A stretch of DNA of 64,000 bases from Erwinia sp. SLM-02. Lineage in GTDB: Bacteria > Pseudomonadota > Gammaproteobacteria > Enterobacterales > Enterobacteriaceae. The stretch covers positions 124,001 to 188,000 of the forward strand of contig NZ_JAQISN010000005.1 in the NCBI RefSeq assembly GCF_037450285.1, given 5' to 3'. This document shows, one piece after another, positions 25,990 to 33,608 of this stretch. Under the pieces are notes generated by a model. The model ran no database searches. It was not told the origin of the DNA and saw only the letters and a list, made by a program, of their open reading frames with translations. Both the position numbers and the translations under genes were made by a program. Positions within the stretch are counted from its first letter, which is position 1; each line of letters begins with the position of its first letter.

Positions 25990-26703
25990 ATGACGACTGC
26001 ATCTTCCCGCCCGGTAGCGATTGTCACCGGAGCCACCAGCGGCATCGGCCTGGCCATCGCACGCGATCTGGCGACCGACCATCAGGTTTACGCTATCGGG
26101 CGCTCGGCTGAGGCGCTGGCTGAGCTACGGCAAATCCATCACGTCGAAGCCGTGGAGCTGGACCTTCTCGATAATCAGGCGCTGAAAACCTTTACCGATC
26201 GGCTGTCGACCATTGCCGTTCTGGTCCACTCTGCGGCAGTTTCGGAAAGACTGAGCGTGGAGCAGGCCACCCCCGAACAGTGGCAGAAGCAGTTTGCCAT
26301 CAATCTTTTTGCCCCCGCAGAACTGACCCGACTTGCGCTGCCTTTGCTGCGGAAAGAGCAGGGCCAGGTGGTGTTTATCAATTCAGGTTCCGGCACGCTG
26401 GCGCTTGCCGGGCACGCCGTGTATTCGGCCAGCAAGTTTGCGCTTAATGCGCTGGCCCACGCCCTGCGCACAGAAGAGAGTGAACACGGCGTGCGCGTCG
26501 CGACAGTGTCACCTGGCCCCACCGACACGCCGATGAACCGCAAAAGCCGCGAGCGAGCCGGTGATTTTGCTGCTATCGATCCCCTGGCTTACAGCACGCC
26601 GGAGTCCGTTGCGGCGGCGGTGCGTCTGGTAGTTAATGCCACCGAAGATACTCAGATTGCCGACGTGGTTGTCAGACCGCGTCGCGACAGTGCTAAACGC
26701 TAA
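25990..26703 (+). CDS. Short-chain dehydrogenase/reductase (SDR)
   Basis: A 237-residue classical SDR. The start is ATG 25990 (GGAG five bases upstream) rather than GTG 25984, which overlaps the ribosome-binding site. NAD(P) motif TGATSGIGLAIA is at about residue 14, an NAG-like VHSAAVSE near 82, and the Ser-Tyr-Lys triad appears as INSGSG with YSASKFAL. It reduces a carbonyl or oxidises an alcohol; the substrate is not known. Confidence 0.9.
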   Translation: MTTASSRPVAIVTGATSGIGLAIARDLATDHQVYAIGRSAEALAELRQIHHVEAVELDLLDNQALKTFTDRLSTIAVLVHSAAVSERLSVEQATPEQWQKQFAINLFAPAELTRLALPLLRKEQGQVVFINSGSGTLALAGHAVYSASKFALNALAHALRTEESEHGVRVATVSPGPTDTPMNRKSRERAGDFAAIDPLAYSTPESVAAAVRLVVNATEDTQIADVVVRPRRDSAKR

Positions 26704-26720
26704 TCAACAGAGGAGAGCCC

Positions 26721-26804
26721 GTGAACCTGTCTAACATCAGCCGGGAACTGAAGCGCCATATTCGCTTTAGCTACTGGAACGAACTGTGCACTCTCAACGC
26801 TTAA
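26721..26804 (+). CDS. Possible 27-residue small protein downstream of the SDR gene
   Basis: A GTG-started frame (VNLSNISRELKRHIRFSYW...) with a good ribosome-binding site (AGAGGAGA, 6 bp upstream), 17 bp after the SDR stop. The peptide is basic with aromatic residues and ends in LCTLNA. It could be a real small protein, a leader, or the remnant of a lost gene. No family recognised. Confidence 0.3.
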   Translation: MNLSNISRELKRHIRFSYWNELCTLNA

Positions 26805-26952
26805 AAGCCAGCCGGATATTGCCCCCTGCTTAGCCACGACGACCTCTCAGGCAGGAGGCAGTTCCGGTTGGTTTAATCTACTTCTGGTTCTCTTTTTTAT
26901 ATTCCACCGGCATAACACCTTACCCGCGATCGCTAATCCTGATTCCTCCTGC

Positions 26953-27046
26953 TCTTCAGTTCTTCAGTTCTTCAGTTCTTCAGTTCTTCAGTTCTTCAGT
27001 TCTTCAGTTCTTCAGTTCTTCAGTTCTTCAGTTCTTCAGTTCTTCA
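26953..27046. repeat. Tandem repeat array A, unit TCTTCAGT
   Basis: Eleven perfect head-to-tail copies of the octamer TCTTCAGT plus a partial twelfth (TCTTCA). No interruptions were seen. First of six arrays packed into about 770 bp next to parS. Confidence 0.97.
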
Positions 27047-27218
27047 ATATTATTACTCAGCCAGCTCAAGTTTTTATGCACGCTACTCTTTTTTACGTCA
27101 GACTTTTTTTCGCTCCCGGGAGTTTGTGCAGGTAACGATTGAGTCATGCGCAGGGGGTTTTAATCGGCTGTGATAACACTGTTGTGATTTGTCGAGTCAC
27201 TTGATGAGTTGAGCCGTG

Positions 27219-27244
27219 CACTCACTCACTCACTCACTCACTCA
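27219..27244. repeat. Tandem repeat array B, unit CACT
   Basis: About six and a half copies of the tetramer CACT, running directly into array C without a spacer. Confidence 0.95.
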
Positions 27245-27410
27245 GGCAGTCAGGCAGTCAGGCAGTCAGGCAGTCAGGCAGTCAGGCAGTCAGGCAGTCA
27301 GGCAGTCAGGCAGTCAGGCAGTCAGGCAGTCAGGCAGTCAGGCAATCAAGCAATCAGGCAATCAGGCAATCAGGCAATCAGGCAATCAGGCAATCAGGCA
27401 ATCAGGCAAT
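27245..27410. repeat. Tandem repeat array C, unit GGCAGTCA changing to GGCAATCA
   Basis: Twelve copies of GGCAGTCA are followed by eight of the one-base variant GGCAATCA (one copy reads AGCAATCA) and a partial copy, nearly 21 units in all. The clean switch of variant halfway shows block-wise expansion by slippage or unequal crossing-over. Confidence 0.97.
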
Positions 27411-27461
27411 TATGGTGATTTGTGCGCGATAGAACTCATAGTTAAATCTGCGCACAATACT

Positions 27462-27563
<102 letters not shown>

Positions 27564-27611
27564 ATTTAAAACCTTATGCCTGATATCTGATACCCGAACT
27601 TTGTTCTTTGC

Positions 27612-27723
27612 GGGTTTGAGGGTTTGAGGGTTTGAGGGTTTGAGGGTTTGAGGGTTTGAGGGTTTGAGGGTTTGAGGGTTTGAGGGTTTGAGGGTTTGAG
27701 GGTTTGAGGGTTTGAGGGTTTGA
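27612..27723. repeat. Tandem repeat array F, unit GGGTTTGA
   Basis: Fourteen uninterrupted copies of GGGTTTGA, ending 4 bp before the first parS box. Each unit supplies one GGG tract spaced by five bases, a telomere-like, G-quadruplex-compatible pattern on the plus strand. Confidence 0.97.
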
Positions 27724-27727
27724 GGCA

Positions 27728-27838
27728 GTGAAATTATGGAGATTTCACCGTGAAATCCAAAATGAAATTCCTTTTAAAACAGTAAATTAATAATGAAATC
27801 AGGGGGGAGAACGTTGTGAAATTCAATGGCAGGGAAAT
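27728..27838. other. parS: P1-type parS partition site
   Basis: About seven copies of the ParB heptamer box ATTTCAC/GTGAAAT occur at 27728, 27742, 27750, 27762, 27793, 27816 and 27832. The central pair forms the perfect palindrome GATTTCACCGTGAAATC (27741-27757). An AT-rich gap (27769-27792) separates right and left box groups as in P1 parS, where IHF bends the DNA. Position just downstream of parB is also as in P1. The hexamer (B) boxes appear as TGGAGA (27737-27742) and TGGCAG (27827-27832) instead of the P1 TGGCGA, judged from memory of the P1 site. Confidence 0.85.
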
Positions 27839-27843
27839 CAGTT

Positions 27844-27889
27844 AAAAACCCCTGCATCGTTGGTCAATGCTGTAGCCACCGATGCAGGG
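27844..27889 (-). terminator. Rho-independent terminator of parAB
   Basis: A 10-bp stem (CCCTGCATCG with its complement) around a 20-base loop, followed on the minus strand by a T-run (AAAAA at 27844-27848 on plus). It lies 11 bp past the parB stop, between parB and parS. Confidence 0.82.
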
Positions 27890-27900
27890 AAGAATAAAAA

Positions 27901-28872
27901 TCAGCTCTTCAAATGCTTCGCCAGCACCGCGGCGATAGCGCTGTCGATTGCGCCCTGCAGGTCGGTTGGCAGGCGATTAAACTCGTAGCTGAACGTACGC
28001 CCACGCGTTTTCTTGCGCGCGTAGCGGTTCTTATCGCTGAAGTCCCACAGCGGCGTAGTGACAACCTTATCCTTCTCCGGCGTCATCACCAGCAAGGCCG
28101 CTTCCTTCCTGATCTCCGCAATGATTTTATTCTTCACTTCATCTTCCGCCAGCGACGACAGAGCACGAATACTTTCCACCGCGCTGCCGATATTATCCAG
28201 CAGCTCCGGCACGGAAATATCCATGCTGGTCAACATCTCTTCCGCGGCCAGCAGATTTTTATAATCGCCGTAGGTCAGCTCAGACTGCACCGGGAAAATT
28301 GACAGCAGCTCGGCAGAAACGCTGGCGGCCTGCAGAGCACGGGTCACTTTCGCCTGCGAGAGATTTTCATCCTCGGCTATCTCTTTCTGCGTCAGTCCAC
28401 TTTCCTTCAGCGCCAGCAGACGAAGGCCGACTTCACGAATGTTGTGTTCACGCGCGGTCTGAATGTCCTGCGCCAGATTCCGGGCTTCAGCAGCGGTCAG
28501 GGGAACGTCAGTGACCAGTACGTCCAGGCCAACATTACACAGAATGGCGGAAGCACGGCGGCGCGATCCGTCGAGGATCTCAATCGTCTCGCCTTTACGC
28601 ACGCCAATCGCCGGGAAAAATTGCTGCAGCCGCAGCGTGCGCGTTATGCCTTCCAGGGATTCAGGCGTCAGCGCGGCCTGGTCACGGCCGTTGGTTTCCT
28701 GAACCACAAAGGTTTTGCTGGCAACATCCGCTGCCGCGACGGTAACGCGGGTAAAAACGGCTTTTTTGCCTGATGACAGCGTAAAGATCTGTTTGACCGG
28801 TTCTGGCTGCGGTTCGCTGTTTAATACCGGCGCACTGAAGGTGCGCCCGATAGTATTCCGTTTCATATTCAT
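27901..28872 (-). CDS. parB: P1-type ParB centromere-binding protein
   Basis: A 323-residue protein aligning along its length with phage/plasmid P1 ParB: IGRTF near the N-terminus, the conserved NGRDQAALTPESL and AIGVRKGETIEILDGSRRRASAIL (ParB/Srx domain, residues 75-110), then the helix-turn-helix LTQKEIAEDENLSQAKVTRALQAASV and the C-terminal dimer/B-box-reading domain (FSYEFNRLPTDLQ). It binds parS and is moved by ParA on the nucleoid to segregate the plasmid. The gene is 8 bp behind parA. Confidence 0.95.
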   Translation of the reverse strand: MNMKRNTIGRTFSAPVLNSEPQPEPVKQIFTLSSGKKAVFTRVTVAAADVASKTFVVQETNGRDQAALTPESLEGITRTLRLQQFFPAIGVRKGETIEILDGSRRRASAILCNVGLDVLVTDVPLTAAEARNLAQDIQTAREHNIREVGLRLLALKESGLTQKEIAEDENLSQAKVTRALQAASVSAELLSIFPVQSELTYGDYKNLLAAEEMLTSMDISVPELLDNIGSAVESIRALSSLAEDEVKNKIIAEIRKEAALLVMTPEKDKVVTTPLWDFSDKNRYARKKTRGRTFSYEFNRLPTDLQGAIDSAIAAVLAKHLKS

Positions 28873-28880
28873 CAGGCACC

Positions 28881-30080
28881 TCAGTTAATGCGAATAAATT
28901 CAATACGATCAAAGACCGCTTTGGCAAAGTCTTCTGCAGCGGCGCGGGCATTTTTTAACGCCTCGCTGCTGCCAATGTAGGTCGCCGGGTTGGCCGAAAT
29001 GACGGTATCGAAGGATTCGCCGCAGCGTTCAAAACCGTCCAGGCGGGGAAGGGCAACGTCCAGCATATCGCCACCAAAAATTTCTTTTGCCAGACTGTGG
29101 CAGACTTTGTGATCCGGTTTGTTGGACAGTTTGGACATAAAACCAATATTGCCCAGTAGACGGCAACCGCAGCCGGATGACTCAATAATGTTCACCAGCT
29201 CTGGCAGGCGCGTCAGGTATTTTAGCGTTGAATGAAAATCAACCTGTGCCGGAGGCACGGGGGTCATTAACAGATCCGCCGCGGCGATGGCATTTTTCAG
29301 AAACGCATCGAGATGCGGTCCGCTGTCGACAAAAATAAAGTCATAGTCTGATTTTAATTTATCGATCACGTTTTCCCGCAGAACGGCGTGGGGATTCTGG
29401 CCTGGCAAATGTTCACTGCACAAACCTTCCCAGCCGGATGCAATAAAGGCATCGTCGATTGAAGCAGGAAGTACATCTACGCCCGGCACCACGGAACTGA
29501 CGATAAATTCTTCCAGAAGCTCCTCGCGGCTGACGTTCTGTAACATCGCCTGCGCGGAGGTCGTTTCCACAATACCCACAGCTCTTGTGTGGTTAAGAAA
29601 CATGGTGGCTGATGACTGCGGATCGAGATCGATAACCAGAATGCGCAGATCTTCAAACAGCAGGTGAGGGTGGGCACGCATGGCATGCGCCAGTGATACG
29701 GTGGAGACGGTTTTAGATACGCCGCCCTTCAGGTTGCCGACAAATACGGTCAGGGCTTCTGCATGCCGGTCACGGTATTTAGGGACGCCACGGTGCTGGT
29801 AGATATCCACAATATTCTGGATAGTCATTGCGTATTTGGTTGAGGATCCCGCTGCACGTTTATCAAAAACATAGCCGCTTTCTTCCATTTCACTGACGGC
29901 ATAGTCAACGTTGGCGCGAGTCAGTTTAGGCAGTTTTGCCAGTGCGGCTTTGGCGTAGACCTGAAAATACTCGTTCTCACGCATTTCTTCTTTCTGTGCC
30001 TGAATGTGTTCAGTCAGAGAAGTCAGCATTTTACCTGCCCGCTGGGCGATTTTTTCAGTCTGATGCGAATCCATATTCAT
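28881..30080 (-). CDS. parA: P1-type ParA partition ATPase and autorepressor
   Basis: A 399-residue type Ia ParA. The start MNMDSHQ was chosen because GGAG lies six bases upstream; a GTG at 30092 would add 4 residues. The N-terminal HTH region (LTRANVDYAVSEMEESGYVFDKR) binds the par operator, the deviant Walker A KGGVSKTVS is near residue 118, and LVIDLDPQSSAT is the A' motif. Similarity to P1 ParA extends to both ends as remembered. It represses parAB with ADP/ATP and ParB, and positions plasmid copies by nucleoid binding. Confidence 0.95.
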   Translation of the reverse strand: MNMDSHQTEKIAQRAGKMLTSLTEHIQAQKEEMRENEYFQVYAKAALAKLPKLTRANVDYAVSEMEESGYVFDKRAAGSSTKYAMTIQNIVDIYQHRGVPKYRDRHAEALTVFVGNLKGGVSKTVSTVSLAHAMRAHPHLLFEDLRILVIDLDPQSSATMFLNHTRAVGIVETTSAQAMLQNVSREELLEEFIVSSVVPGVDVLPASIDDAFIASGWEGLCSEHLPGQNPHAVLRENVIDKLKSDYDFIFVDSGPHLDAFLKNAIAAADLLMTPVPPAQVDFHSTLKYLTRLPELVNIIESSGCGCRLLGNIGFMSKLSNKPDHKVCHSLAKEIFGGDMLDVALPRLDGFERCGESFDTVISANPATYIGSSEALKNARAAAEDFAKAVFDRIEFIRIN

Positions 30081-30117
30081 CAATGTCTCCACTTATGTAA
30101 CTTATCGTCTTAAAATC

Positions 30118-30147
30118 AATATTCCTACATACGAAGAGAATTATCAA
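30118..30147 (-). promoter_or_regulatory. Predicted parAB promoter
   Basis: On the minus strand TTGATA (30142-30147) and AATATT (30118-30123) are separated by 18 bp, about 40 bp before the parA start. In P1 this region is also the ParA operator. Confidence 0.45.
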
Positions 30148-30239
30148 CATAAAGGTGGCATTTATCTCTAAATGGATGACTGAAAGAAAAGATCGTCGTT
30201 TTATCCCTGTTCACGCCGGTATTGTGCATTTTTTCCCCG

Positions 30240-30248
30240 TTATTCACA
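30240..30248. promoter_or_regulatory. DnaA box
   Basis: TTATTCACA matches the DnaA consensus TTATNCACA at the parA-side edge of the replication origin. Confidence 0.65.
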
Positions 30249-30252
30249 GGCC

Positions 30253-30303
30253 AGATCCAATAATTAGATCCTCAATAGATCATAAATAGATCCAAGAAGA
30301 TCC
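30253..30303. repeat. Dam-site heptad cluster 1 (AGATCC)
   Basis: Five AGATC-containing heptads within about 50 bp (30253, 30266, 30277, 30287, 30297; forms AGATCCA, AGATCCT, AGATCAT, AGATCCC). P1 oriR has five Dam-methylated AGATCCA heptads in its melting region, so this may be the strand-opening and SeqA-responsive segment. Confidence 0.72.
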
Positions 30304-30350
30304 CCGCACCCCCAGAGGCCTTGCCCCGACTGGGCTGAGACCCGATCATT

Positions 30351-30457
30351 ATCCACTGTGAAGAGTAAAACAACCGCTACAGGGAGTAAAATAACCGCTG
30401 TAGTGAGCCGGTTAACGGCTGAAGAGAGTGGATCAAAACCACTGTAGTGAGGAGAGG
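30351..30457. repeat. RepA iteron array 1 (upstream, direct)
   Basis: Five direct repeats with core related to AACCACTGTAGTGAG start at 30351, 30372, 30393, 30414 and 30437. The first four are exactly 21 bp apart, two turns of the helix. Copies are diverged (CCGCTACAGGGAG, CGGCTGAAGAGAG), suggesting a graded affinity. Confidence 0.85.
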
Positions 30458-30553
30458 GTAAAAAACGCGGTGAATAACCTGATTTCGCGCAGAAATGCGC
30501 CGGTGGCGGGTTGTTAATTAAGCGACTGAATCTGGATCTGTCGTTACCGGATC

Positions 30554-30562
30554 TTATCCACA
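30554..30562. promoter_or_regulatory. DnaA box, consensus
   Basis: TTATCCACA is the perfect high-affinity DnaA box. A one-mismatch copy (TTATCCACT) follows at 30589-30597. Both lie between the two origin modules. Confidence 0.75.
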
Positions 30563-30601
30563 TTTTTCAGATCTGAAATAACGTAAATTTATCCACTGCT
30601 T

Positions 30602-30651
30602 AGATCCAGTAACAAGATCCATAAAGAACCTTAGAAGAACCATAAAGATCC
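30602..30651. repeat. Dam-site heptad cluster 2 (AGATCC)
   Basis: AGATCCA at 30602 and 30615, AGATCCC at 30646, and two AGAACC variants between them repeat the layout of cluster 1. It precedes iteron array 2 as cluster 1 precedes array 1. Confidence 0.65.
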
Positions 30652-30698
30652 CTGCATGCGCTCAGGCCGCGCCCTGCCTGCTCCTGGAGGGGGTTGTT

Positions 30699-30804
30699 AT
30701 CCACTGTGATGAGTAAACTAACCACTGTGGCAAGTAATAAAACCTCTGTAGTCAGTAGAACATCCGCTATAGTGAGTGTTAGTATCCACTGTAACCAGTA
30801 ATTG
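30699..30804. repeat. RepA iteron array 2 (repA-proximal, direct)
   Basis: Five direct iterons begin at 30699, 30720, 30741, 30762 and 30784, 21-22 bp apart (for example ATCCACTGTGATGAG and AACCACTGTGGCAAG). The last lies 35 bp before repA, so RepA binding here would also repress its own gene, as known for RepFIB. Confidence 0.85.
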
Positions 30805-30838
30805 CGATCCTCGCCTGTGAGTTTACGGAATGTAAAAA

Positions 30839-31864
30839 ATGCCGGATAAAGATCCAGAAAACAAAATGATAGCCGACGCTTTCAGTGAAACGGATAAACG
30901 CACCGGCGAAGTTATCAACCTCACGCCTAACACCAATAACACCGTGCAGCCCGTAGCGCTGATGCGGCTGGGGCTGTTTGTTCCCACGCTGAAGTCTACC
31001 GCACGCGGCCGTAAGAACCAGATGTCGACCATGGACGTCACGGAAGAGTTAAAGCAGCTGTCGATCGTCAAATCGGAAGGGTATGAGAATATAAAGATCA
31101 CCGGCGCCCGGCTGGATATGGATAACGACTTCAAGACCTGGGTGGGGATCATTCACGCGTTTGCCAAATACAAGGTGCTGGGAGACAGCGTCACGCTGCC
31201 GTTCATCGATTTTGCCAAACTCTGTGGCATTCCCTCGGTAAGGTCCTCTGCGCGGCTCAGAAGCCGTCTGGACGCGTCTCTGACCCGTATTGCCACCAAT
31301 ACCATTGCCTTCAGCAGTAAAGAAGGGGAGTACTACGTCACTCACCTGGTTCAGTCGGCAAAATACAGCACCAAAAATGACTCGGTGACCCTGCAGGCGG
31401 ATCCAAAGATCTTTGAGCTCTACCAGTTTGATAAAAAGGTGCTGCTGCAGCTCAGGGCGATCAACGAGCTTTCGCGCAAAGAGTCCGCGCAGGCGCTTTA
31501 CACGTTTATTGAGAGCCTGCCGCCGTCACCCGCACCGATCTCCATGGCCCGTCTGCGGGCAAGGCTGAATCTGACCTCGCGCACCATCACGCAGAATGCC
31601 ACGGTGCGTAAGGCGATGGAGCAGCTGAAAGAAATCGGCTACCTCGACTACACGGAAGTGAAGCGCGGCAAGGTGGTGTACTTTGTTATTCACTACAGGC
31701 GGCCGAAGCTGCGCCCGGCCGATATCCCGCTCAGCCTGCCTGACATCGGCGAAGACGAGTTTGATGACATCCCCGACACCACCGAGAAGGAAGGGGAGAT
31801 GGTCATGCTGTCCAGAGAAGAGTTGGAGCTGCTGGAAAAAATTCGCAAGGGCCGCAAGACCTGA
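30839..31864 (+). CDS. repA: RepFIB-like replication initiator (Rep_3 superfamily)
   Basis: A 341-residue initiator matching RepFIB RepA in remembered landmarks: NNTVQPVALMRLGLFVPTLKS near residue 40, GARLDMDNDFKTWVGIIHAFAKY, FAKLCGIPS, LQADPKIFELYQFDKKVLLQLRAINEL and SAQALYTFIESLPP, then a second winged helix (SMARLRARLNLTSRTI) and IGYLDYTEVKRGKVVYFVIHYRRP. The tail after residue 290 is acidic and ends KIRKGRKT. RepA monomers bind the iterons to open the origin, and dimers or handcuffing limit copy number. It is the sole replication gene in the window. Confidence 0.95.
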   Translation: MPDKDPENKMIADAFSETDKRTGEVINLTPNTNNTVQPVALMRLGLFVPTLKSTARGRKNQMSTMDVTEELKQLSIVKSEGYENIKITGARLDMDNDFKTWVGIIHAFAKYKVLGDSVTLPFIDFAKLCGIPSVRSSARLRSRLDASLTRIATNTIAFSSKEGEYYVTHLVQSAKYSTKNDSVTLQADPKIFELYQFDKKVLLQLRAINELSRKESAQALYTFIESLPPSPAPISMARLRARLNLTSRTITQNATVRKAMEQLKEIGYLDYTEVKRGKVVYFVIHYRRPKLRPADIPLSLPDIGEDEFDDIPDTTEKEGEMVMLSREELELLEKIRKGRKT

Positions 31865-31871
31865 CGGTCAT

Positions 31872-31980
31872 AACCACTGTAGTGAGAAGATTGTCAACTG
31901 ACTATCCACTGTAGTGAGCGATCTTCCTCCCTCCTTCTGATACCCACCACTGTAGAGAGTAAGGCAACCACTGTAATGAG
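31872..31980. repeat. RepA iterons downstream of repA, direct
   Basis: Four direct copies at 31872, 31904, 31945 and 31966, closer to consensus (CCACTGTAGTGAG) than those upstream. The first starts 8 bp after the repA stop. Confidence 0.85.
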
Positions 31981-31989
31981 TGGCGGTGC

Positions 31990-32268
31990 TCTCTACAGTG
32001 GTTATTTCGCCGCGCCCTGGTGACCACTAACCTGTAAAGCCTTGCTCAGTGGCATGTCAGTAACCACTAACATCATCAGTGACACCCTGTATACGCGTCA
32101 TCGTTCATCAGATACTCATCACAGTGGATACCGTTCTCACCGCAGTGGTTATCTGCTCATTGCAGTGGTTATCACTCTCTACAGTGGTTAATGCTCTCTC
32201 CAGTGGTTATTTCAGCGTACTCCTCTCTACAGTGGATATCCGGAGAGGATCCTCTTACTACAGTGGTT
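31990..32268. repeat. RepA iterons downstream of repA, inverted
   Basis: Eight copies in the opposite orientation, with CAGTGGTT/CAGTGGAT cores at 31996, 32122, 32143, 32163, 32182, 32201, 32230 and 32261. Most are 19-21 bp apart. In RepFIB plasmids such downstream iterons act in copy control and incompatibility. Confidence 0.85.
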
Positions 32269-32308
32269 GTTTAAGAGATCTTTGGTCAGGATCGCGTTCA
32301 GCGCCAGT

Positions 32309-32345
32309 AAAAAAAGCCAGCCCGCGACCGATTGCGGGCTGGCTT
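32309..32345 (-). terminator. Rho-independent terminator of the LacI-like gene
   Basis: A perfect 12-bp stem (AAGCCAGCCCGC, loop GACCGATT) followed on the minus strand by T7. It insulates the iteron field from the 32381-33277 gene. Confidence 0.9.
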
Positions 32346-32380
32346 ACAGGCAAAAGGATCCTGACACCGTTGCGGCAGGA

Positions 32381-33277
32381 TCAGTGGCGGCTGGCGCAGC
32401 CGCACTGGGACGGTTCGCTGAAGGTTTCGCGACTCAGGTGAGAGTGCCGGACTTTCAGTTCACCGTGACGCCAGTCACCTTCTGAACGGCTCTGGTTATC
32501 CAGCAGGCGGCTGAGTGCTTCGCCGACCAGCAGATCGCTGCGCTGTGACAGGCTGGTGAGATGCCAGGTCGCGGAGTGGGCTTCACTGGTGTCGCCCGAA
32601 CCGACCACGCCAACGTGTACCCGCTCGCCAAAGTCGCGCACCGCCTGCAGGGCGCCAAATGCCAGCTCGTCGTTATCGCAGAACAGGGCATCGATACGCT
32701 CGGATGCCCAGGTTTGCTTGAGGTAGGCCAGCGTAGCGCGCCATGCGTGCTCACGATCGAAGCCGCCGGCAGTCAGCACCTTTGTGACGGCGTGATGTGC
32801 CGCAGCCAGCCCTTCGCCGTAGCCAGCCTGCTGCGGCAGCGGGGCAGAATCCTGTGCCTGCAGATAGCCGAAGCGGGTGTAGCCCTGTGAACTCAGCAGG
32901 CGGGCGACCTGTTTCCCGGCGGTGTGGCCGTCAACGCGGATGCTGTCTGCCGACGTGTCCGGCGCGGCAGTACCGATGTAAATTGCCGGAACCTGCGGCA
33001 GAATGTCGGCGGTAACGCGCAGTTCGTCGCTGGACAGGGACGAGAGGAAAACCAGCGCGGTGGGTTGCAGCCGTGCCGCGCCGTTCAGTGCGGCCTGCAG
33101 GCCGTCGCGCGAGCTGACGTTCAGCAGCAGCGTGACGCAGCCGCGCTGATTCAGCTGGCGGGTCAGCTCATTTAGCAGGGTAACGGTGTAGGGATTGGTA
33201 AATTCATCGCTGACCACGCCGATAATTTTGGCTTCATCTTCACGGGGCTGCGCCATATCTGTTCTGTCCTTCATCAT
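32381..33277 (-). CDS. LacI-type effector-binding protein lacking the DNA-binding domain
   Basis: A 298-residue protein (Met 1, or Met 8 at 33256 with AAGGA ten bases upstream). It begins almost at the effector domain (AKIIGVVSDEFTNPYTVTLLNELTRQL), and the LacI HTH of about 55 residues is absent. No HTH-like sequence is present in the other frames upstream to 33430. The rest (DALFCDNDELAFGALQAVRDFG, then HSATWHLTSL) is a normal LacI/RbsB fold; the tail is Cys- and His-rich (SQCGCASRH). No signal peptide is present, so it is cytoplasmic. It may be a degenerate repressor or a sugar sensor that acts through another protein. Confidence 0.78.
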   Translation of the reverse strand: MMKDRTDMAQPREDEAKIIGVVSDEFTNPYTVTLLNELTRQLNQRGCVTLLLNVSSRDGLQAALNGAARLQPTALVFLSSLSSDELRVTADILPQVPAIYIGTAAPDTSADSIRVDGHTAGKQVARLLSSQGYTRFGYLQAQDSAPLPQQAGYGEGLAAAHHAVTKVLTAGGFDREHAWRATLAYLKQTWASERIDALFCDNDELAFGALQAVRDFGERVHVGVVGSGDTSEAHSATWHLTSLSQRSDLLVGEALSRLLDNQSRSEGDWRHGELKVRHSHLSRETFSEPSQCGCASRH

Positions 33278-33608
33278 GGTTTACTCGTTAGGCTTCTGAC
33301 GGGAAAGTTGCGCGGACAGAATAGCAAAAATTGCCCTTTACTCCATGCATCATCGCGCAGCAGGCAATACGTGACATTGTCACGCAAGGTTCCCGGATTT
33401 GTCTGAATTATTGGTGATAAAATCGGCCACGGTCATCTCCGGCCTCTGGGAGATTGTAAAACTTAAAAAACCAATTTTTATCAATGTGATAAGGTCTTTT
33501 GTCGAGTGTTTCTTCTCAGGTTTAATACAGTTACTCACTGAATTATCCCCTGAATCTGTGGATAAATATCTGGCTCACGCTGCATTTCCGGTGAGCCGGA
33601 TGTCAGTT
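33278..33608. other. Intergenic region with inverted repeats
   Basis: No gene seen. It holds the 15-bp inverted repeat CGTGACATTGTCACG (33370-33384), about 93 bp upstream of the HTH-less LacI-like gene, and a hairpin with 7-bp arms (GGCTCAC, 33572-33597) just past the end of the hcxA-like gene that may be its terminator. The central part is AT-rich. Confidence 0.5.

Noticed and set aside
30839..31864. Integrated plasmid remnant in a chromosome
   Set aside because: repA, both iteron fields, DnaA boxes, parA, parB and parS are all intact, which favours a live replicon; only the full assembly could exclude integration.
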